A DNA stretch of 64,000 nt from Psychrosphaera sp. B3R10 (GCF_018861025.1 NZ_JAHKQH010000041.1:42553-106552); one strand, 5' to 3'; shown: positions 44,660 to 55,540, numbered from the stretch's first letter. Notes: a model not told the origin generated them from the letters alone. Program-made: numbers and translations.

Positions 44660-46555
44660 ATGCGAGGGAATATGCTTTGCATCGAACGCGACTTGAGGTT
44701 TTTAATGCTAAATCACTTATTTCATAAAGCACCTACAGCAATGGTGTTGATAGAACCGCGGGAAAACCGTCTATTACGTGTCAATAAGCAAGCGGAGCTA
44801 ATGTTTGGCATCGATAAGCAGCAACTTGAACTATTAACGGCGACGCAGTTTTTCTCTGAGTGTTTAGATTTGTTTATGGTATTTACACAGCAAATTTTGG
44901 AGCAAGGGCAGGCGTGGTCTGATGAATTGACCATACAGGTAAGCGGCATATCTATCGGGCTTGAGATTAACGCAAACAAGCTTGATGACTGTATCTTATT
45001 GAGTTGTGAGCGACGCGCTGAAAACGATAAAAGACGTTTTATGTCGAAGCTTAATGAAAAATACCAAGCTGGTATGTTTCATTGGAGCCAGGACGAAACC
45101 GTATTTGAAGAAATCGAGCGCCAAAATCAATTGCTTTTAAAGGCTGTAGGTGACGGAATTTATGGTGTCGACACCAAAGGCAACGCAACGTTTGTTAATG
45201 CAGCTGCCGAAGCATTATTGGGCTGGACCAAAGAAGAGTTGATTGGCGTTAATATTCACGAGGCAATACATTATTCACACGCAGACGGTTCTCCTTATCA
45301 CACGCATCAATGTCCTATATTCGCAGCCTTCCATGACGGAGAGGTGCACAGTGTCGACAACGAGGTGTTTTGGTGTAAGTCCGGTCGGGCTATGCCAGTT
45401 GAATACATGAGTACTCCTGTAACTGAAAACGGTATTTTAGTTGGTGCGGTAGTGGTTTTTCGTGATATTACCCAGCGCAAAAAGACCGAGTCTGAACTGC
45501 GCAATGCATTGGAACAAGTGGACTCATTAAAAGCGCGCTTGGAAATGGAAAATGCGTATCTAAAAGAAGAGCTAAATGCAGACTTTAACCATCACCAAAT
45601 CATTGGTAACAGTTCTCAAGTTAAACATATGGTGCATCAAATCGAACTTGTAGGACCGACGGATGCAAATGTACTCATAACCGGTGAGTCAGGTACAGGT
45701 AAAGAGTTAATTGCCCGAGCCATACACGAAGTTAGCCAAAGAAAAGCGAGGCCACTAATCCGGGTTAACTGTGCTGCTATTCCAGCGGAACTGTTTGAAA
45801 GTGAATTTTTTGGGCATGTAAAAGGCGCGTTTTCAGGCGCGGTATCCGATCGATTAGGACGGTTTCAACTAGCCGATGGTGCGACAATTTTTCTAGATGA
45901 AGTTGGTGAAATTCCGCTACAGCTTCAAAGTAAACTATTGCGGGTTTTGCAGGAACAACAATTTGAACGGGTTGGCGAGTCTACCACTCGCAAAGTGGAT
46001 GTACGGGTTATCGCCGCAACAAACAAAGACCTAAAACAGCTTGTTGCTGAAAATAAATTTCGTGAAGATCTGTATTTTCGACTTAACGTATTTCCACTTC
46101 ATTCTCCGCCATTAAGAGAGCGTCGTGGCGATTTGGGATTATTGGTTAAACACTTTGTACGTAAGGCCTGTCGTCGATTTAACAAACCAACATTAAAAGT
46201 TTCACTCGCCCAGATGCAGCACGTTGAACAATATAATTGGCCTGGCAATATTCGTGAGCTTGAAAATATAATAGAGCGGCAGGTGATACTCGCAGTGAGT
46301 GATAAGTTAAATTTTGAATTTTTAAGCCAAGAGCCAACATCAAGAAGCGTAGCTAAAACCGCACTGTCGCTGCCTAACATTGTCAATGCGCTACAGCATA
46401 AGGAAATGGAAAAATTGAATATTGAGAAAGCACTTAGTCAAAGCGCGGGCAAAATATATGGCGATAACGGCGCTGCAGAATTATTAGGTTTAAAACCGAC
46501 GACATTGGCTTCGAAAATGAAGAAATATCAAATAGATCGCCATCTTTATTCATAA
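44660..46555 (+). CDS. Sigma54-dependent transcriptional activator with PAS domains
   Basis: A 631-residue enhancer-binding protein. Two PAS-like modules come first (about 20-120 and 155-275, the second [20 protein letters not shown]), then a short coiled coil, the AAA+ domain with GESGTGKE (342-349), GAFSGA (389-394) and [10 protein letters not shown], and a Fis-type HTH (about 590-627, [19 protein letters not shown]). In the sigma54-contact loop the usual GAFTGA Thr is Ser. No receiver domain is present, so a ligand or redox signal through PAS is likely. It is divergent from cynS, with three repeats between. The start may be at 44672, where GAGGG precedes an ATG closely. Confidence 0.9.
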   Translation: MRGNMLCIERDLRFLMLNHLFHKAPTAMVLIEPRENRLLRVNKQAELMFGIDKQQLELLTATQFFSECLDLFMVFTQQILEQGQAWSDELTIQVSGISIGLEINANKLDDCILLSCERRAENDKRRFMSKLNEKYQAGMFHWSQDETVFEEIERQNQLLLKAVGDGIYGVDTKGNATFVNAAAEALLGWTKEELIGVNIHEAIHYSHADGSPYHTHQCPIFAAFHDGEVHSVDNEVFWCKSGRAMPVEYMSTPVTENGILVGAVVVFRDITQRKKTESELRNALEQVDSLKARLEMENAYLKEELNADFNHHQIIGNSSQVKHMVHQIELVGPTDANVLITGESGTGKELIARAIHEVSQRKARPLIRVNCAAIPAELFESEFFGHVKGAFSGAVSDRLGRFQLADGATIFLDEVGEIPLQLQSKLLRVLQEQQFERVGESTTRKVDVRVIAATNKDLKQLVAENKFREDLYFRLNVFPLHSPPLRERRGDLGLLVKHFVRKACRRFNKPTLKVSLAQMQHVEQYNWPGNIRELENIIERQVILAVSDKLNFEFLSQEPTSRSVAKTALSLPNIVNALQHKEMEKLNIEKALSQSAGKIYGDNGAAELLGLKPTTLASKMKKYQIDRHLYS

Positions 46556-46620
46556 CGACTTATTAGGCGACTCGTGAATATCAATAGTCACCTAAGCTAA
46601 TTAATAACGTTTGAACGCCA

Positions 46621-47703
46621 TTAACGTCCAATTTTAAAATCGAGTTGTACCCTTGAAGTTGCTTCGACAGGCTCGCCGTTTTCAAATTTAGGGGCGTATC
46701 GCCAATTCTCAACTGCGTCGATTGGTGCCCTTTGGAATTTTTTACTGCCGCCATATTCCGTCGAAATAGGGTCTTTTACAAAGCCATTTGCATCTATCAC
46801 AAATTCAACAATAGCGTAGCCGTCTTTACGAGAGCGCACTGCTGACTGAGGGTATTGAGGTTGCGTTCGGTATAGTGGCTTTGGCAACTGGTTATCATCC
46901 CAAGGCGTCATTTGGCCAATTGCTTTACAATGATTAGTCGCCTGATCACTTTCACCAATTTTCTCATATGCTTTAACTAAAACAGCATGGGTGGTAAGTT
47001 CTAAAGGGTGAGTCGGGCCATCTAAATTGTAAAAAACATCTAAGTTTTTTGATAACATTGCTATGGCTTTGTCAGTTTTCCCCGTCGCAATATAGTAGTT
47101 TCCGGTGTAATAATTAGAATATACAAGTTGTCTTTCATTCGCAGGTAAGTGTTTACTCAAATAGTCATTTGCTTCGATAAGGACTCTGCTTTTTGGCGAA
47201 CCTAAAGAGAGTAATTCGGCGCCAATATCCGCTTGAGTCTTTGCAACAAGTAAAGGTTTAGAGTCTTTATGGCTATCCAATAAAGATAGTGCCTTTTGGT
47301 AATACTTTATTTGTTTATTTTTGCTTTTCCGCTGATATGACTTAGCAACTAATATGTAAAGGTCAACGATTGCAAGGCTGTCTTCTTTATACTCTTCTAA
47401 ATAAACATCTATATAAGGAAGCAGAAGTTCATTTGCAAGTTTGAATTCCTTATTATCTATATAGGCGGTTGCCAAATTGGACGCCAAATTTGCAGTATTT
47501 ACACTATTTGAACCAAATAAGCGCTTTCCGGTGTTATAGGCGTTAAGCCCAGTACGAATGGTTAACTCAATATCTTCAGATTCAAGCGCATTTTTAAACG
47601 CATCATAGGCGATATTAAAACTGCGCTTTAACGCGTTATCTTCTGCAGCTAGAGCGCAGGTTGACATTAAAAAGGCGACAAATAAAAATCCAATTCTAGG
47701 CAT
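46621..47703 (-). CDS. TPR protein with C-terminal TonB domain
   Basis: A 360-residue secreted protein: signal peptide (about 1-20, ending CALAA), then some 230 residues of helical repeats in tetratricopeptide style (LASNLATAYIDNKEFKLANELLLPY, YYTGNYYIATGKTDKAIAMLSKNL), then a TonB-C domain (about 265-358) with RTQPQYPQSAVRSRKDGYAIVEFVID and FQRAPIDAVENWRYAP. Classic TonB has an uncleaved anchor and Pro-rich spacer; here neither is seen, so it may not be a true energy transducer. ATG at 47703 follows AGGGA; a longer frame to 47766 lacks a ribosome site. Function unknown; neighbour is a secreted beta-amylase. Confidence 0.8.
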   Translation of the reverse strand: MPRIGFLFVAFLMSTCALAAEDNALKRSFNIAYDAFKNALESEDIELTIRTGLNAYNTGKRLFGSNSVNTANLASNLATAYIDNKEFKLANELLLPYIDVYLEEYKEDSLAIVDLYILVAKSYQRKSKNKQIKYYQKALSLLDSHKDSKPLLVAKTQADIGAELLSLGSPKSRVLIEANDYLSKHLPANERQLVYSNYYTGNYYIATGKTDKAIAMLSKNLDVFYNLDGPTHPLELTTHAVLVKAYEKIGESDQATNHCKAIGQMTPWDDNQLPKPLYRTQPQYPQSAVRSRKDGYAIVEFVIDANGFVKDPISTEYGGSKKFQRAPIDAVENWRYAPKFENGEPVEATSRVQLDFKIGR

Positions 47704-47778
47704 GAACAATCCCTGTAATAAATAGTAGTGTTTCGCCATTATTGACGAAATGGGCAGCGCTCGCAATAATTCACTAAA

Positions 47779-49212
47779 TCAGTCATTCAGCTTATTAATA
47801 AGTTTTGGGTATTGAGTGTTTGCAAGACCGTTTACAACATCGTTTAATCTAAGGATGGTTATTCCGCCATACCCGTCATTCATTAACGCATCGGTAATAT
47901 TGTTCCACCCCGTCTGTGATGATGTGCCTGCAGCCAACGCATTTTCTCCTTTCACCGTGACACCTTGCCTTTTTGCCTCTTTTCCGACCCAGCTAACAAG
48001 CGTCTTGGCCAATGAAAAGGAAGGGGATACTGGGTTGTCAGACATTTCTAAACAGGTGAAGTGCAAAATGACTTGGCGTTCAGTCGTTGAATGTTTTGCA
48101 GCTAGACCAATGGCAGCTTTATAACCATGACCAACACCTTTATTATTTAGTTTGCTTCTAAACTCGGCTGATATAACCCCAGCCGATAATTCAGCAGCTC
48201 GAGCCAAATGTGAAGGGGCAGCCATTAACCAATGGATGCCAGGGACCTTATAACCTAAGTCGATATTTTTAAATGCTTTTGAGAAGCCACGCTGTGCTGC
48301 AGTTATTAATCGGTCGCCGTGTTTCATTAGGGACTGATGATACCAATCCAATATATCCAAGCCGTATGTTGAATTAAGGTGTTGACCGGTCGTAACAAAC
48401 GTATCCATGTGCTTAGGTAACTCAATTTGTTCCAGTGCCGTATACGAGGTCTGCCAAGCTTTATTTATATTAGACAAACTTTGGTATTTACTAAGTATGG
48501 ACTGTTGAAAGTCGCTAATAGCTAACAGACCAAATGACTGAAATGCCCCCCGAGTTGGATAACCGGTATTGGTATCATGGCTATTATATGAAGGGTATCT
48601 AAGTTCACCCGCTGGTCCCATGCTTATATTGAGTTCATCAAAGTTAACAGCCATGTGCGCATAATGTGATTCAAACGCTGACATAAACTCAATGTATTGC
48701 GGAATTACGAGGTTGTCAGCCCAAAGTGAAACATACTCATTTGAATAGTTTCCTTGTTCACTTTTATACATGAGGTCAGTCGGCTTTAAAGCCTGAGCTT
48801 TCAGGTGCTCCGATTGTCCCGTGTTTTCGTTAGTATAATGTTGCCAAATCCAATTAGGGATAGGTACGTCGCAACTGTCACCGACATTTCCGCCACACTG
48901 ATGGAAGGACATAATTGGTATGATCTGCAATCCTGCTGAGGTAATGGCGGAAAAGATGTTGTCATAATAAGACCAGTCGAACATCTGGTCGCCTTCGTTT
49001 TCAACTGCTCCCCACCAAACATCGACGGTGACTGCTTCTATGCCCATCTTTTTAGCAGTTTGAAGGTCATTTTTAAAATCACGCCATTGAGCTTGTGTGT
49101 CTAACCATAAAGGACCCATCACGTTGACGGACGTTGAGAACGCGGGGAGACTCCATAAACCTAACAAGGTAACCAGTAAAAGTGCTTTAAATAATTTAAC
49201 CATAATGACCAT
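47779..49212 (-). CDS. Secreted beta-amylase (GH14)
   Basis: A 477-residue glycoside hydrolase that removes maltose from non-reducing ends of starch. After a signal peptide (about 1-26, LLLVTLLGLWSLPAFS) it shows GH14 landmarks: VTVDVWWGAVENEG, PIMSFHQCGGNVGDSCDVPIPNW, ISMGPAGELRYPSYN with the acid Glu, LHFTCLEM, and VKGENALAAG with the base Glu. Several cysteines fit an extracytoplasmic enzyme. Start is ATG at 49212 or 49203; neither has a strong ribosome site. Beta-amylases are uncommon outside plants and some Bacillota, so the gene may be a transfer; no other starch genes are adjacent. Confidence 0.9.
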   Translation of the reverse strand: MVIMVKLFKALLLVTLLGLWSLPAFSTSVNVMGPLWLDTQAQWRDFKNDLQTAKKMGIEAVTVDVWWGAVENEGDQMFDWSYYDNIFSAITSAGLQIIPIMSFHQCGGNVGDSCDVPIPNWIWQHYTNENTGQSEHLKAQALKPTDLMYKSEQGNYSNEYVSLWADNLVIPQYIEFMSAFESHYAHMAVNFDELNISMGPAGELRYPSYNSHDTNTGYPTRGAFQSFGLLAISDFQQSILSKYQSLSNINKAWQTSYTALEQIELPKHMDTFVTTGQHLNSTYGLDILDWYHQSLMKHGDRLITAAQRGFSKAFKNIDLGYKVPGIHWLMAAPSHLARAAELSAGVISAEFRSKLNNKGVGHGYKAAIGLAAKHSTTERQVILHFTCLEMSDNPVSPSFSLAKTLVSWVGKEAKRQGVTVKGENALAAGTSSQTGWNNITDALMNDGYGGITILRLNDVVNGLANTQYPKLINKLND

Positions 49213-49280
49213 GCGTATGCCGATATAATGTAGATAAGAGTGTCTGAAAAGCTTATTGGATGGAACAGGCATACGTATGC
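49209..49280. promoter_or_regulatory. Pair of CG-centred palindromic motifs before the beta-amylase
   Basis: GCATACGTATGC (49269-49280) is a perfect 12-bp palindrome; a related GCATACGCAT lies at 49211-49220 over the start codon, about 60 bases away. CG-centred palindromes are typical of LacI-family operators, which often control sugar genes. Confidence 0.45.
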
Positions 49281-49502
49281 GTAGTGACTGAATCCCAATA
49301 CGGCAGATAAAATACAATTTATGTAAATAAATTGTTGCATTTATAGTCAGACTCTATAGAATGCGCACTCCCATTTTGTATCTCGGTACAATTAATTTTT
49401 GGGCAAGCTAATAATTTTATATGTTCTTTCATTAGCTTGGTAGGTTAGCAATTGGCTAACCATATACAGGGGCTCCGATATGGAGTCCAATTAATATATA
49501 AA

Positions 49503-49549
49503 GAAAAACGCTTATTTCTCTTATAAGGAGAGGTGATGCGTGTTTTTTT
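49503..49549 (+). promoter_or_regulatory. S10 operon leader hairpin / attenuator candidate
   Basis: In the rpsJ leader, ACGC (49508-49511) pairs with GCGT (49538-49541), flanked by A and T runs and enclosing TCTC...GAGA, and followed by seven T (49543-49549). This resembles the L4-controlled attenuator hairpin of E. coli S10. A second inverted repeat GGTTAGC/GCTAACC lies at 49443-49461. The rest of 49213-49586 has no gene. Confidence 0.45.
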
Positions 49550-49562
49550 ATGCTCTTTCTAA

Positions 49563-49898
<336 letters not shown>

Positions 49899-49912
49899 TC
49901 GGGGGTTTCAAA

Positions 49913-50551
49913 ATGACTATAGGTCTAGTCGGACGTAAAGTGGGCATGACACGTATCTTCACAGAAGATGGCGTATCTGTACCAGTTACGGTAATTGAAG
50001 CAACACCTAATCGTGTTACTCAAATCCGTGACGAAGAAACCGACGGTTACCGTGCTCTTCAGGTAACTGCAGGCGATAAAAAAGCGAGCCGCGTAAACAA
50101 GGCAGATGCTGGTCACTATGCGAAAGCAGGTGTCGAAGCTGGTCGTGGTTTATGGGAATTCCGCTTAGCTGCAGATGAAGGTAACGGTATCGAAGTTGGT
50201 AACGAAATTACTGTAGAAGTATTTAACGACACTAAGTTAGTTGACGTTACAGGCACATCTAAAGGTAAAGGTTTCCAAGGTGGTGTTAAGCGCTGGAATT
50301 TCAGCATGCAAGACGCGACTCATGGTAACTCTCTTTCTCACCGTGCTCCGGGTTCAATTGGTCAAAACCAAACTCCAGGACGTGTATTTAAAGGTAAGAA
50401 GATGGCCGGCCAAATGGGTAACGTACGCACTACAACTCAGAATCTTGAAGTTGTTCGTGTAGACGCAGAGCGTAACTTACTTCTAGTAAAAGGCGCTGTA
50501 CCAGGTGCAATTGGCGGAAACGTCGTAGTTAAACCTGCTGTTAAAGCGTAA
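49913..50551 (+). CDS. rplC: 50S ribosomal protein uL3
   Basis: Early-assembling large-subunit protein near the peptidyl-transferase centre. 212 residues: [17 protein letters not shown] at the front, [14 protein letters not shown], and [20 protein letters not shown], whose Gln is the PrmB methylation site in E. coli. Second gene of the S10 operon, 14 bases after rpsJ. Confidence 0.98.
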   Translation: MTIGLVGRKVGMTRIFTEDGVSVPVTVIEATPNRVTQIRDEETDGYRALQVTAGDKKASRVNKADAGHYAKAGVEAGRGLWEFRLAADEGNGIEVGNEITVEVFNDTKLVDVTGTSKGKGFQGGVKRWNFSMQDATHGNSLSHRAPGSIGQNQTPGRVFKGKKMAGQMGNVRTTTQNLEVVRVDAERNLLLVKGAVPGAIGGNVVVKPAVKA

Positions 50552-50565
50552 ACCGGAGATTAGTG

Positions 50566-51171
50566 ATGAAATTAGATTTTGCAGGCGCAAACGGCGCTGT
50601 TGAAGTTTCAGAAGCTACTTTCGGCCGTGAGTTTAATGAAGCATTAGTTCACCAGGTAGTTACTGCATACGCTGCAGGCGCTCGCCAGGGTTCTAGAGCT
50701 CAAAAAACTCGCTCAGAAGTTAGCGGTGGTGGTAAAAAACCATGGCGTCAAAAAGGAACAGGTCGTGCCCGTGCTGGTACTATTCGTTCTCCAATTTGGC
50801 GTTCAGGTGGCGTAACATTCGCAGCCAAACCACAAGATCACTCACAAAAAGTGAACAAGAAAATGTATCGTGGTGCTATTCAAAGCATCCTTTCCGAACT
50901 TGTTCGCCAAGAACGTTTCGTAGTAGTTGACAACTTTGAAGTTGAAACTCCTAAGACTAAAGCACTAGCAGCTAAGTTGAACGAAATGAGCTTAAAAGAT
51001 GTGTTAATCATAACTGAAGAAGTTTCAGAGAACTTGTTCTTGTCAGCACGCAACTTATATAAAGTTGACGTACGTGACGTGGCAACTATCGACCCAGTTA
51101 GTTTAATCGCTTTTGACAAAGTATTGGTAACTGCTGCTGCAGTTAAACAAATTGAGGAGATGCTAGCATGA
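50566..51171 (+). CDS. rplD: 50S ribosomal protein uL4
   Basis: Large-subunit exit-tunnel protein that also represses the S10 operon in enterics. 201 residues with [36 protein letters not shown], the long tunnel loop. ATG at 50566 follows CCGGAGAT; a GTG lies one codon earlier. The stop overlaps the rplW start by four bases. Confidence 0.98.
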   Translation: MKLDFAGANGAVEVSEATFGREFNEALVHQVVTAYAAGARQGSRAQKTRSEVSGGGKKPWRQKGTGRARAGTIRSPIWRSGGVTFAAKPQDHSQKVNKKMYRGAIQSILSELVRQERFVVVDNFEVETPKTKALAAKLNEMSLKDVLIITEEVSENLFLSARNLYKVDVRDVATIDPVSLIAFDKVLVTAAAVKQIEEMLA

Positions 51172-51473
51172 TAAGCGAAGAACGTTTGTTAAAAGTTTTG
51201 GTAGCTCCACATATCTCTGAAAAGAGTACTTTGGCACAAGAAGCTAACAATACTTTGGTTTTCAAAGTTGCAGTAGATGCGACTAAAGAAGAAATCAAAG
51301 CAGCGGTTGAGAAACTTTTCGAAGTTGAAGTTAAAAAAGTTAACTCTTTAAACGTTAAAGGTAAAGCCAAGCGCACAGGCGCTCGCATGGGCCGTCGTAA
51401 GAATTGGAAAAAAGCTTACGTGACTCTTGTTGAAGGTCAAACTTTAGACGTTGAAGAAGCAGCTGCAGAGTAA
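51168..51473 (+). CDS. rplW: 50S ribosomal protein uL23
   Basis: Protein at the tunnel exit, docking site for trigger factor and SRP. 101 residues: [19 protein letters not shown] and [20 protein letters not shown] are conserved. Overlaps rplD by four bases (ATGA), so coupled. Confidence 0.98.
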   Translation: MISEERLLKVLVAPHISEKSTLAQEANNTLVFKVAVDATKEEIKAAVEKLFEVEVKKVNSLNVKGKAKRTGARMGRRKNWKKAYVTLVEGQTLDVEEAAAE

Positions 51474-51488
51474 TTGGAGAATTGAAAA

Positions 51489-52313
51489 ATGGCTTTAGTA
51501 AAATGTAAACCAACTTCTCCAGGTCGTCGTCATGTAACGAAAGTTGTTAACACTGACCTACATAAAGGCGCACCGTACGCACCGCTTTTAGAGAAAAAAT
51601 CTAAATCTGGTGGTCGTAATAACAACGGTCGCATTACTGTACGTCATATCGGTGGTGGTCATAAACAACACTACCGTTTAGTTGACTTCAAACGTAACAA
51701 AGATGGTATCCCTGCTACAGTTGAGCGTTTAGAATACGATCCAAATCGTAGTGCTAACATCGCTTTAGTTCTTTATGCCGATGGTGAACGTAAGTACATC
51801 ATAGCGCCTAAAGGTCTTAAAGCTGGTGACCAGGTAATGTCTGGTATAAACGCACCAATCAAAGCTGGTAACTCTATGCCTATGCGTAATATGCCAGTAG
51901 GTAGCACAGTGCACAATGTTGAGCTTAAGCCTGGTAAAGGCGCTCAAATGGCACGTTCTGCTGGTGCATACGTACAAATCTTGGCTCGTGATGGTCAATA
52001 TGTAACTCTACGTCTTCGTTCAGGCGAAATGCGTAAAGTACTATCTGATTGTCGTGCGACTCTAGGTGAAGTGGGTAACGCTGAACATATGCTTCGTCAG
52101 CTTGGTAAAGCTGGTGCAAGCCGTTGGCGCGGTATCCGTCCGACTGTCCGTGGTGTCGTAATGAACCCGGTAGATCACCCACACGGTGGTGGTGAAGGTC
52201 GTACTTCAGGTGGTCGTCACCCGGTTACTCCATGGGGTAAACCGACTAAAGGTGCTAAGACTCGTAAGAACAAACGCACGGACAAGTATATTGTTCGCCG
52301 TCGTAATAAATAA
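51489..52313 (+). CDS. rplB: 50S ribosomal protein uL2
   Basis: Highly conserved large-subunit protein needed for subunit joining and peptidyl transfer. 274 residues with [21 protein letters not shown] at the N-terminal part and the C-terminal [21 protein letters not shown] containing the essential His. Fifth gene of the S10 operon. Confidence 0.98.
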   Translation: MALVKCKPTSPGRRHVTKVVNTDLHKGAPYAPLLEKKSKSGGRNNNGRITVRHIGGGHKQHYRLVDFKRNKDGIPATVERLEYDPNRSANIALVLYADGERKYIIAPKGLKAGDQVMSGINAPIKAGNSMPMRNMPVGSTVHNVELKPGKGAQMARSAGAYVQILARDGQYVTLRLRSGEMRKVLSDCRATLGEVGNAEHMLRQLGKAGASRWRGIRPTVRGVVMNPVDHPHGGGEGRTSGGRHPVTPWGKPTKGAKTRKNKRTDKYIVRRRNK

Positions 52314-52329
52314 TTAGTGAGGTAATACC

Positions 52330-52608
52330 ATGCCACGCTCTCTCAAGAAAGGTCCTTTTATAGACCTGCACTTGCTGAAGAAGGTCGAAGCAGCTTTGGA
52401 AAGCGGGAACAAGAAGCCTATAAAGACTTGGTCTCGTCGCTCAATGATCATTCCAGATATGATTGGATTGACCATTGCTGTTCATAATGGTCGTCAACAC
52501 GTTCCAGTGTATGTATCTGACGAAATGGTTGGCCATAAACTGGGTGAATTTGCACCGACTCGTACATACCGCGGTCACGCGGCTGACAAGAAAGCTAAGA
52601 AGAAGTAA
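52330..52608 (+). CDS. rpsS: 30S ribosomal protein uS19
   Basis: Small-subunit head protein near the intersubunit bridge. 92 residues beginning [18 protein letters not shown] and containing [22 protein letters not shown] and [13 protein letters not shown], all standard. Ribosome site GAGGTAA-type before the ATG. Confidence 0.98.
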   Translation: MPRSLKKGPFIDLHLLKKVEAALESGNKKPIKTWSRRSMIIPDMIGLTIAVHNGRQHVPVYVSDEMVGHKLGEFAPTRTYRGHAADKKAKKK

Positions 52609-52618
52609 GGAGTAAAAA

Positions 52619-52948
52619 ATGGAAGCATTAGCTAAACATCGTTTTGCCCGCACTTCTCCACAGAAGGCTCGCTTGGTAGCTGACCAGATCCGTGGTCTAC
52701 CAGTCGACAAGGCACTCGACGTATTAACTTTCAGCAACAAAAAAGCTGCTGTTTTGGTTAAGAAAGTATTGGAATCAGCGATTGCAAACGCCGAACATAA
52801 TGAAGGCGCAGACATCGACGAACTTAAAGTTGCTAAAATTTTGGTGGACGTAGGTCCAACAATGAAGCGCATTAAGACTCGTGCGAAAGGTCGTGCAGAT
52901 CGCGTTTTAAAACGTTCTTCACACATAACTGTAGTAGTTGCGGACTAG
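52619..52948 (+). CDS. rplV: 50S ribosomal protein uL22
   Basis: Exit-tunnel protein whose loop is a known macrolide-resistance locus. 109 residues: [25 protein letters not shown] at the start, [27 protein letters not shown] as the tunnel hairpin and end. No unusual change is seen in the loop. Confidence 0.98.
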   Translation: MEALAKHRFARTSPQKARLVADQIRGLPVDKALDVLTFSNKKAAVLVKKVLESAIANAEHNEGADIDELKVAKILVDVGPTMKRIKTRAKGRADRVLKRSSHITVVVAD

Positions 52949-52959
52949 GAGATTAACTA

Positions 52960-53664
52960 ATGGGTCAAAAAGTACATCCAACGGGGATTCGCCTAGGTAT
53001 CACTAAACCATGGGTTGCTACCTGGTACGCGAATACGAAAGAATACGCAGGTCAACTAAACGGCGATATTAAAGTACGCCAATACTTGACTAAAGAATTA
53101 AAGAACGCTTCAGTTTCAAAAATCACAATTGAGCGTCCTGCAAAATCGATTAAAGTAACAATTCACACGGCTCGTCCGGGTGTTGTAATCGGTAAGAAAG
53201 GCGCAGATGTTGAGAAGCTACGTAATGTAGTTGCGAAATTGACTGGTGTCCCTGCTCAAATCAACATTGCGGAAATCCGCAAACCTGAGTTAGATGCGCA
53301 GCTTGTAGCTGATAGCATTTCTAGCCAGCTTGAGCGTCGTGTTATGTTCCGTCGTGCTATGAAGCGCGCAGTTCAAAACGCAATGCGTGTTGGAGCAAAG
53401 GGTATCAAAGTTGAAGTAAGCGGTCGTTTAGGCGGAGCAGAAATTGCACGTTCTGAGTGGTATCGTGAAGGTCGTGTTCCACTACACACTTTACGTGCTG
53501 ACATCGACTATGCTACTTCTGAAGCATTAACTACTTACGGCATCATCGGTGTTAAGGTATGGATCTTTAAAGGTGAAGTACTTGGTGGTTTCGGTTCTAT
53601 CTCTCAAGAAGAACCAAAACAACCTAAACCAGCGAAGAAACGTCGTAGCCAGAAAGCTAAGTAG
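52960..53664 (+). CDS. rpsC: 30S ribosomal protein uS3
   Basis: Head protein lining the mRNA entry site with helicase activity. 234 residues: [17 protein letters not shown], a KH domain with [13 protein letters not shown], and the C-terminal [32 protein letters not shown] basic Lys/Pro tail ends it. Eighth gene of the S10 operon. Confidence 0.98.
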   Translation: MGQKVHPTGIRLGITKPWVATWYANTKEYAGQLNGDIKVRQYLTKELKNASVSKITIERPAKSIKVTIHTARPGVVIGKKGADVEKLRNVVAKLTGVPAQINIAEIRKPELDAQLVADSISSQLERRVMFRRAMKRAVQNAMRVGAKGIKVEVSGRLGGAEIARSEWYREGRVPLHTLRADIDYATSEALTTYGIIGVKVWIFKGEVLGGFGSISQEEPKQPKPAKKRRSQKAK

Positions 53665-53674
53665 GGAGTAGACG

Positions 53675-54088
53675 ATGTTACAACCAAAACGTACAAAATT
53701 CCGTAAGCAGCATAAAGGCCGCAACCGCGGACTAGCACTGAACGGTAACAAGGTTAGCTTTGGTACTTTCGGTCTTAAAGCTACTGGTCGTGGTCGTATG
53801 ACTGCTCGCCAAATTGAGGCAGCTCGTCGTGCGATGACTCGTGCCGTGAAACGTCAAGGTCAAATTTGGATCCGCGTTTTCCCTGACAAACCAATAACAG
53901 CTAAGCCGTTAGAAGTTCGTCAAGGTAAAGGTAAGGGTAACGTTGAATATTGGGTTGCAGAAATTCAACCTGGTAAAATGTTATACGAGATGGATGGTGT
54001 AGCCGAAGAGTTAGCGCGTGAAGCATTCCGCCTAGCTGCTCGTAAACTTCCATTCAAAACCACTTTTGTAACTAGAACGGTGATGTAA
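53675..54088 (+). CDS. rplP: 50S ribosomal protein uL16
   Basis: Protein near the A site of the large subunit. 137 residues beginning [19 protein letters not shown]; contains [30 protein letters not shown] with the Arg hydroxylated by YcfD in E. coli further on. Its stop overlaps the rpmC start by one base. Confidence 0.98.
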   Translation: MLQPKRTKFRKQHKGRNRGLALNGNKVSFGTFGLKATGRGRMTARQIEAARRAMTRAVKRQGQIWIRVFPDKPITAKPLEVRQGKGKGNVEYWVAEIQPGKMLYEMDGVAEELAREAFRLAARKLPFKTTFVTRTVM

Positions 54089-54282
54089 TGAAAGCTAGCG
54101 AACTTAAAGATAAAAGCGTAGAAGAGCTTAAAGCTGAACTACTAGGTTTGTTACGTGAGCAATTCAATTTGCGCATGCAACATTCATCAGGTCAACTAGC
54201 TCAAACTCACTTACTGAAAGAAGTACGTCGCAACATAGCACGTGTGAAAACAGTAATTACACAAACTAAGGCAGGTGCGTAA
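54088..54282 (+). CDS. rpmC: 50S ribosomal protein uL29
   Basis: Small helical protein at the tunnel exit. 64 residues: [30 protein letters not shown] and [16 protein letters not shown], as in all uL29. Overlaps both neighbours by one base, the tightest spacing in the operon. Confidence 0.98.
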   Translation: MKASELKDKSVEELKAELLGLLREQFNLRMQHSSGQLAQTHLLKEVRRNIARVKTVITQTKAGA

Positions 54283-54539
54283 TGAGCGATATTATCCGTA
54301 CATTACAAGGCCGCGTAGTTAGCAACAAGGCAGAGAAATCTATCGTTGTTTCTATCGAACGTAAGGTTAAACACCCTATCTATGGTAAATTCGTTAAGCG
54401 TACAACTAAGTTGCATGCACATGACGAAACAAACCAGTGTGATATTGGTGACACGGTTACAATCCGTGAATGCGCTCCGATTTCTAAGTTAAAAACTTGG
54501 ACATTAGTAGACGTAATCGTAAAAGCTAAAGAACTTTAA
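54282..54539 (+). CDS. rpsQ: 30S ribosomal protein uS17
   Basis: Early-assembly small-subunit protein with an OB fold. 85 residues: [36 protein letters not shown] and [21 protein letters not shown]. Last gene of the S10 operon, followed 20 bases later by a strong terminator. Confidence 0.98.
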   Translation: MSDIIRTLQGRVVSNKAEKSIVVSIERKVKHPIYGKFVKRTTKLHAHDETNQCDIGDTVTIRECAPISKLKTWTLVDVIVKAKEL

Positions 54540-54559
54540 TTAATTAAAGCCTTTTGTTT

Positions 54560-54589
54560 AAAAACCGGAGCTTAGGCTCCGGTTTTTTT
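54560..54589 (+). terminator. Terminator between S10 and spc operons
   Basis: AAAAACCGGAGC-TTAG-GCTCCGGTTTTTTT, a perfect 12-bp stem with tetraloop and U tract. It separates the S10 and spc transcripts. The stretch from 54590 to 54832 has no gene and must carry the spc promoter; a likely -35/-10 pair cannot be chosen with certainty. Confidence 0.93.
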
Positions 54590-54832
54590 ATCCCTTTAAT
54601 ATTTTAATCATTTTGCTTCTAAAACTAACTAGAGATATGGCGTGTATTAAGCCTTTAAGACTAATTTGTTTATTCATTGAACATTTTTTAATCTTAGGTT
54701 GTATTCAGTGTCCTGTTCAGTTACACTTGCGCGCCCTTTTAGGGGGTAGATTGTTCTTGTGTATCTTGAACGTCTTGAAAGTAGCTTGTCCGAAAGGGCA
54801 TATGAAGTAAATTTAATAGTGGAGCACTAAAC

Positions 54833-55201
54833 ATGATCCAGATGCAAACTACGTTAGACGTGGCTGATAATTCAGGCGCTCGTCGCGTACAGTGTATTAA
54901 GGTTCTAGGTGGCTCTCACCGACGTTATGCCCGTATAGGCGACATCATTAAAGTTTCTGTGAAGGAAGCAATTCCTCGCGGTAAAGTTAAGAAAGGTGAT
55001 GTCCTAAACGCGGTGGTAGTTCGCACTAAGTCAGCGGTTCGTCGTCCAGATGGTCAAGCCATCCGTTTCGATAGTAATGCAGCTGTTATATTGAACGCCA
55101 ACTTGCAGCCAATTGGTACTCGTATCTTCGGCCCAGTAACTCGTGAATTGCGTAGTGAAAAGTTCATGAAGATTGTATCTTTGGCACCTGAAGTAATTTA
55201 A
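54833..55201 (+). CDS. rplN: 50S ribosomal protein uL14
   Basis: Large-subunit interface protein and RsfS target. 122 residues: [49 protein letters not shown] and FGPVTRELR. First gene of the spc operon, preceded by GTGGAGCAC. Confidence 0.98.
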   Translation: MIQMQTTLDVADNSGARRVQCIKVLGGSHRRYARIGDIIKVSVKEAIPRGKVKKGDVLNAVVVRTKSAVRRPDGQAIRFDSNAAVILNANLQPIGTRIFGPVTRELRSEKFMKIVSLAPEVI

Positions 55202-55211
55202 GGAGCTGAAA

Positions 55212-55526
55212 ATGGCAAGCAAAATTCGTCGTGATGATGAAGTCATCGTAATTACTGGCAAAGATAAAGGTAAGACTGGTAAAGTTTTACAAGTTATCGC
55301 TGGTACTGAACGAGTAATCGTTGAAGGAATTAACCTAATCAAGAAGCACACTAAGCCTGTACCACAGTTACAGCAGCCTGGTGGGATCATTGAGAAGGAA
55401 GCTTCTGTAAACGTTTCAAATGTAGCGATTGTTAATCCAGAAACTGGAAAAGCAGATCGTGTAGGTTTTAAATTTGAAGACGGCAAAAAAGTTCGTTTCT
55501 TCAAATCTAATAATAAAACTATCTAA
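55212..55526 (+). CDS. rplX: 50S ribosomal protein uL24
   Basis: Assembly-initiating large-subunit protein with a KOW motif. 104 residues: [38 protein letters not shown] and [19 protein letters not shown]. Second gene of spc. Confidence 0.98.
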   Translation: MASKIRRDDEVIVITGKDKGKTGKVLQVIAGTERVIVEGINLIKKHTKPVPQLQQPGGIIEKEASVNVSNVAIVNPETGKADRVGFKFEDGKKVRFFKSNNKTI

Positions 55527-55540
55527 TCTTGGAGTATAAC

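Noticed and set aside
46561..46600. Hairpin TTAGGCGACT/AGTCACCTAA as a terminator between the activator and TPR genes
   Set aside because: One mismatch in a short stem and no T tract on either strand; too weak to list.
54613..54810. 65-codon plus frame between rpsQ and rplN
   Set aside because: No ribosome site or conserved pattern; this gap is the expected spc promoter region.
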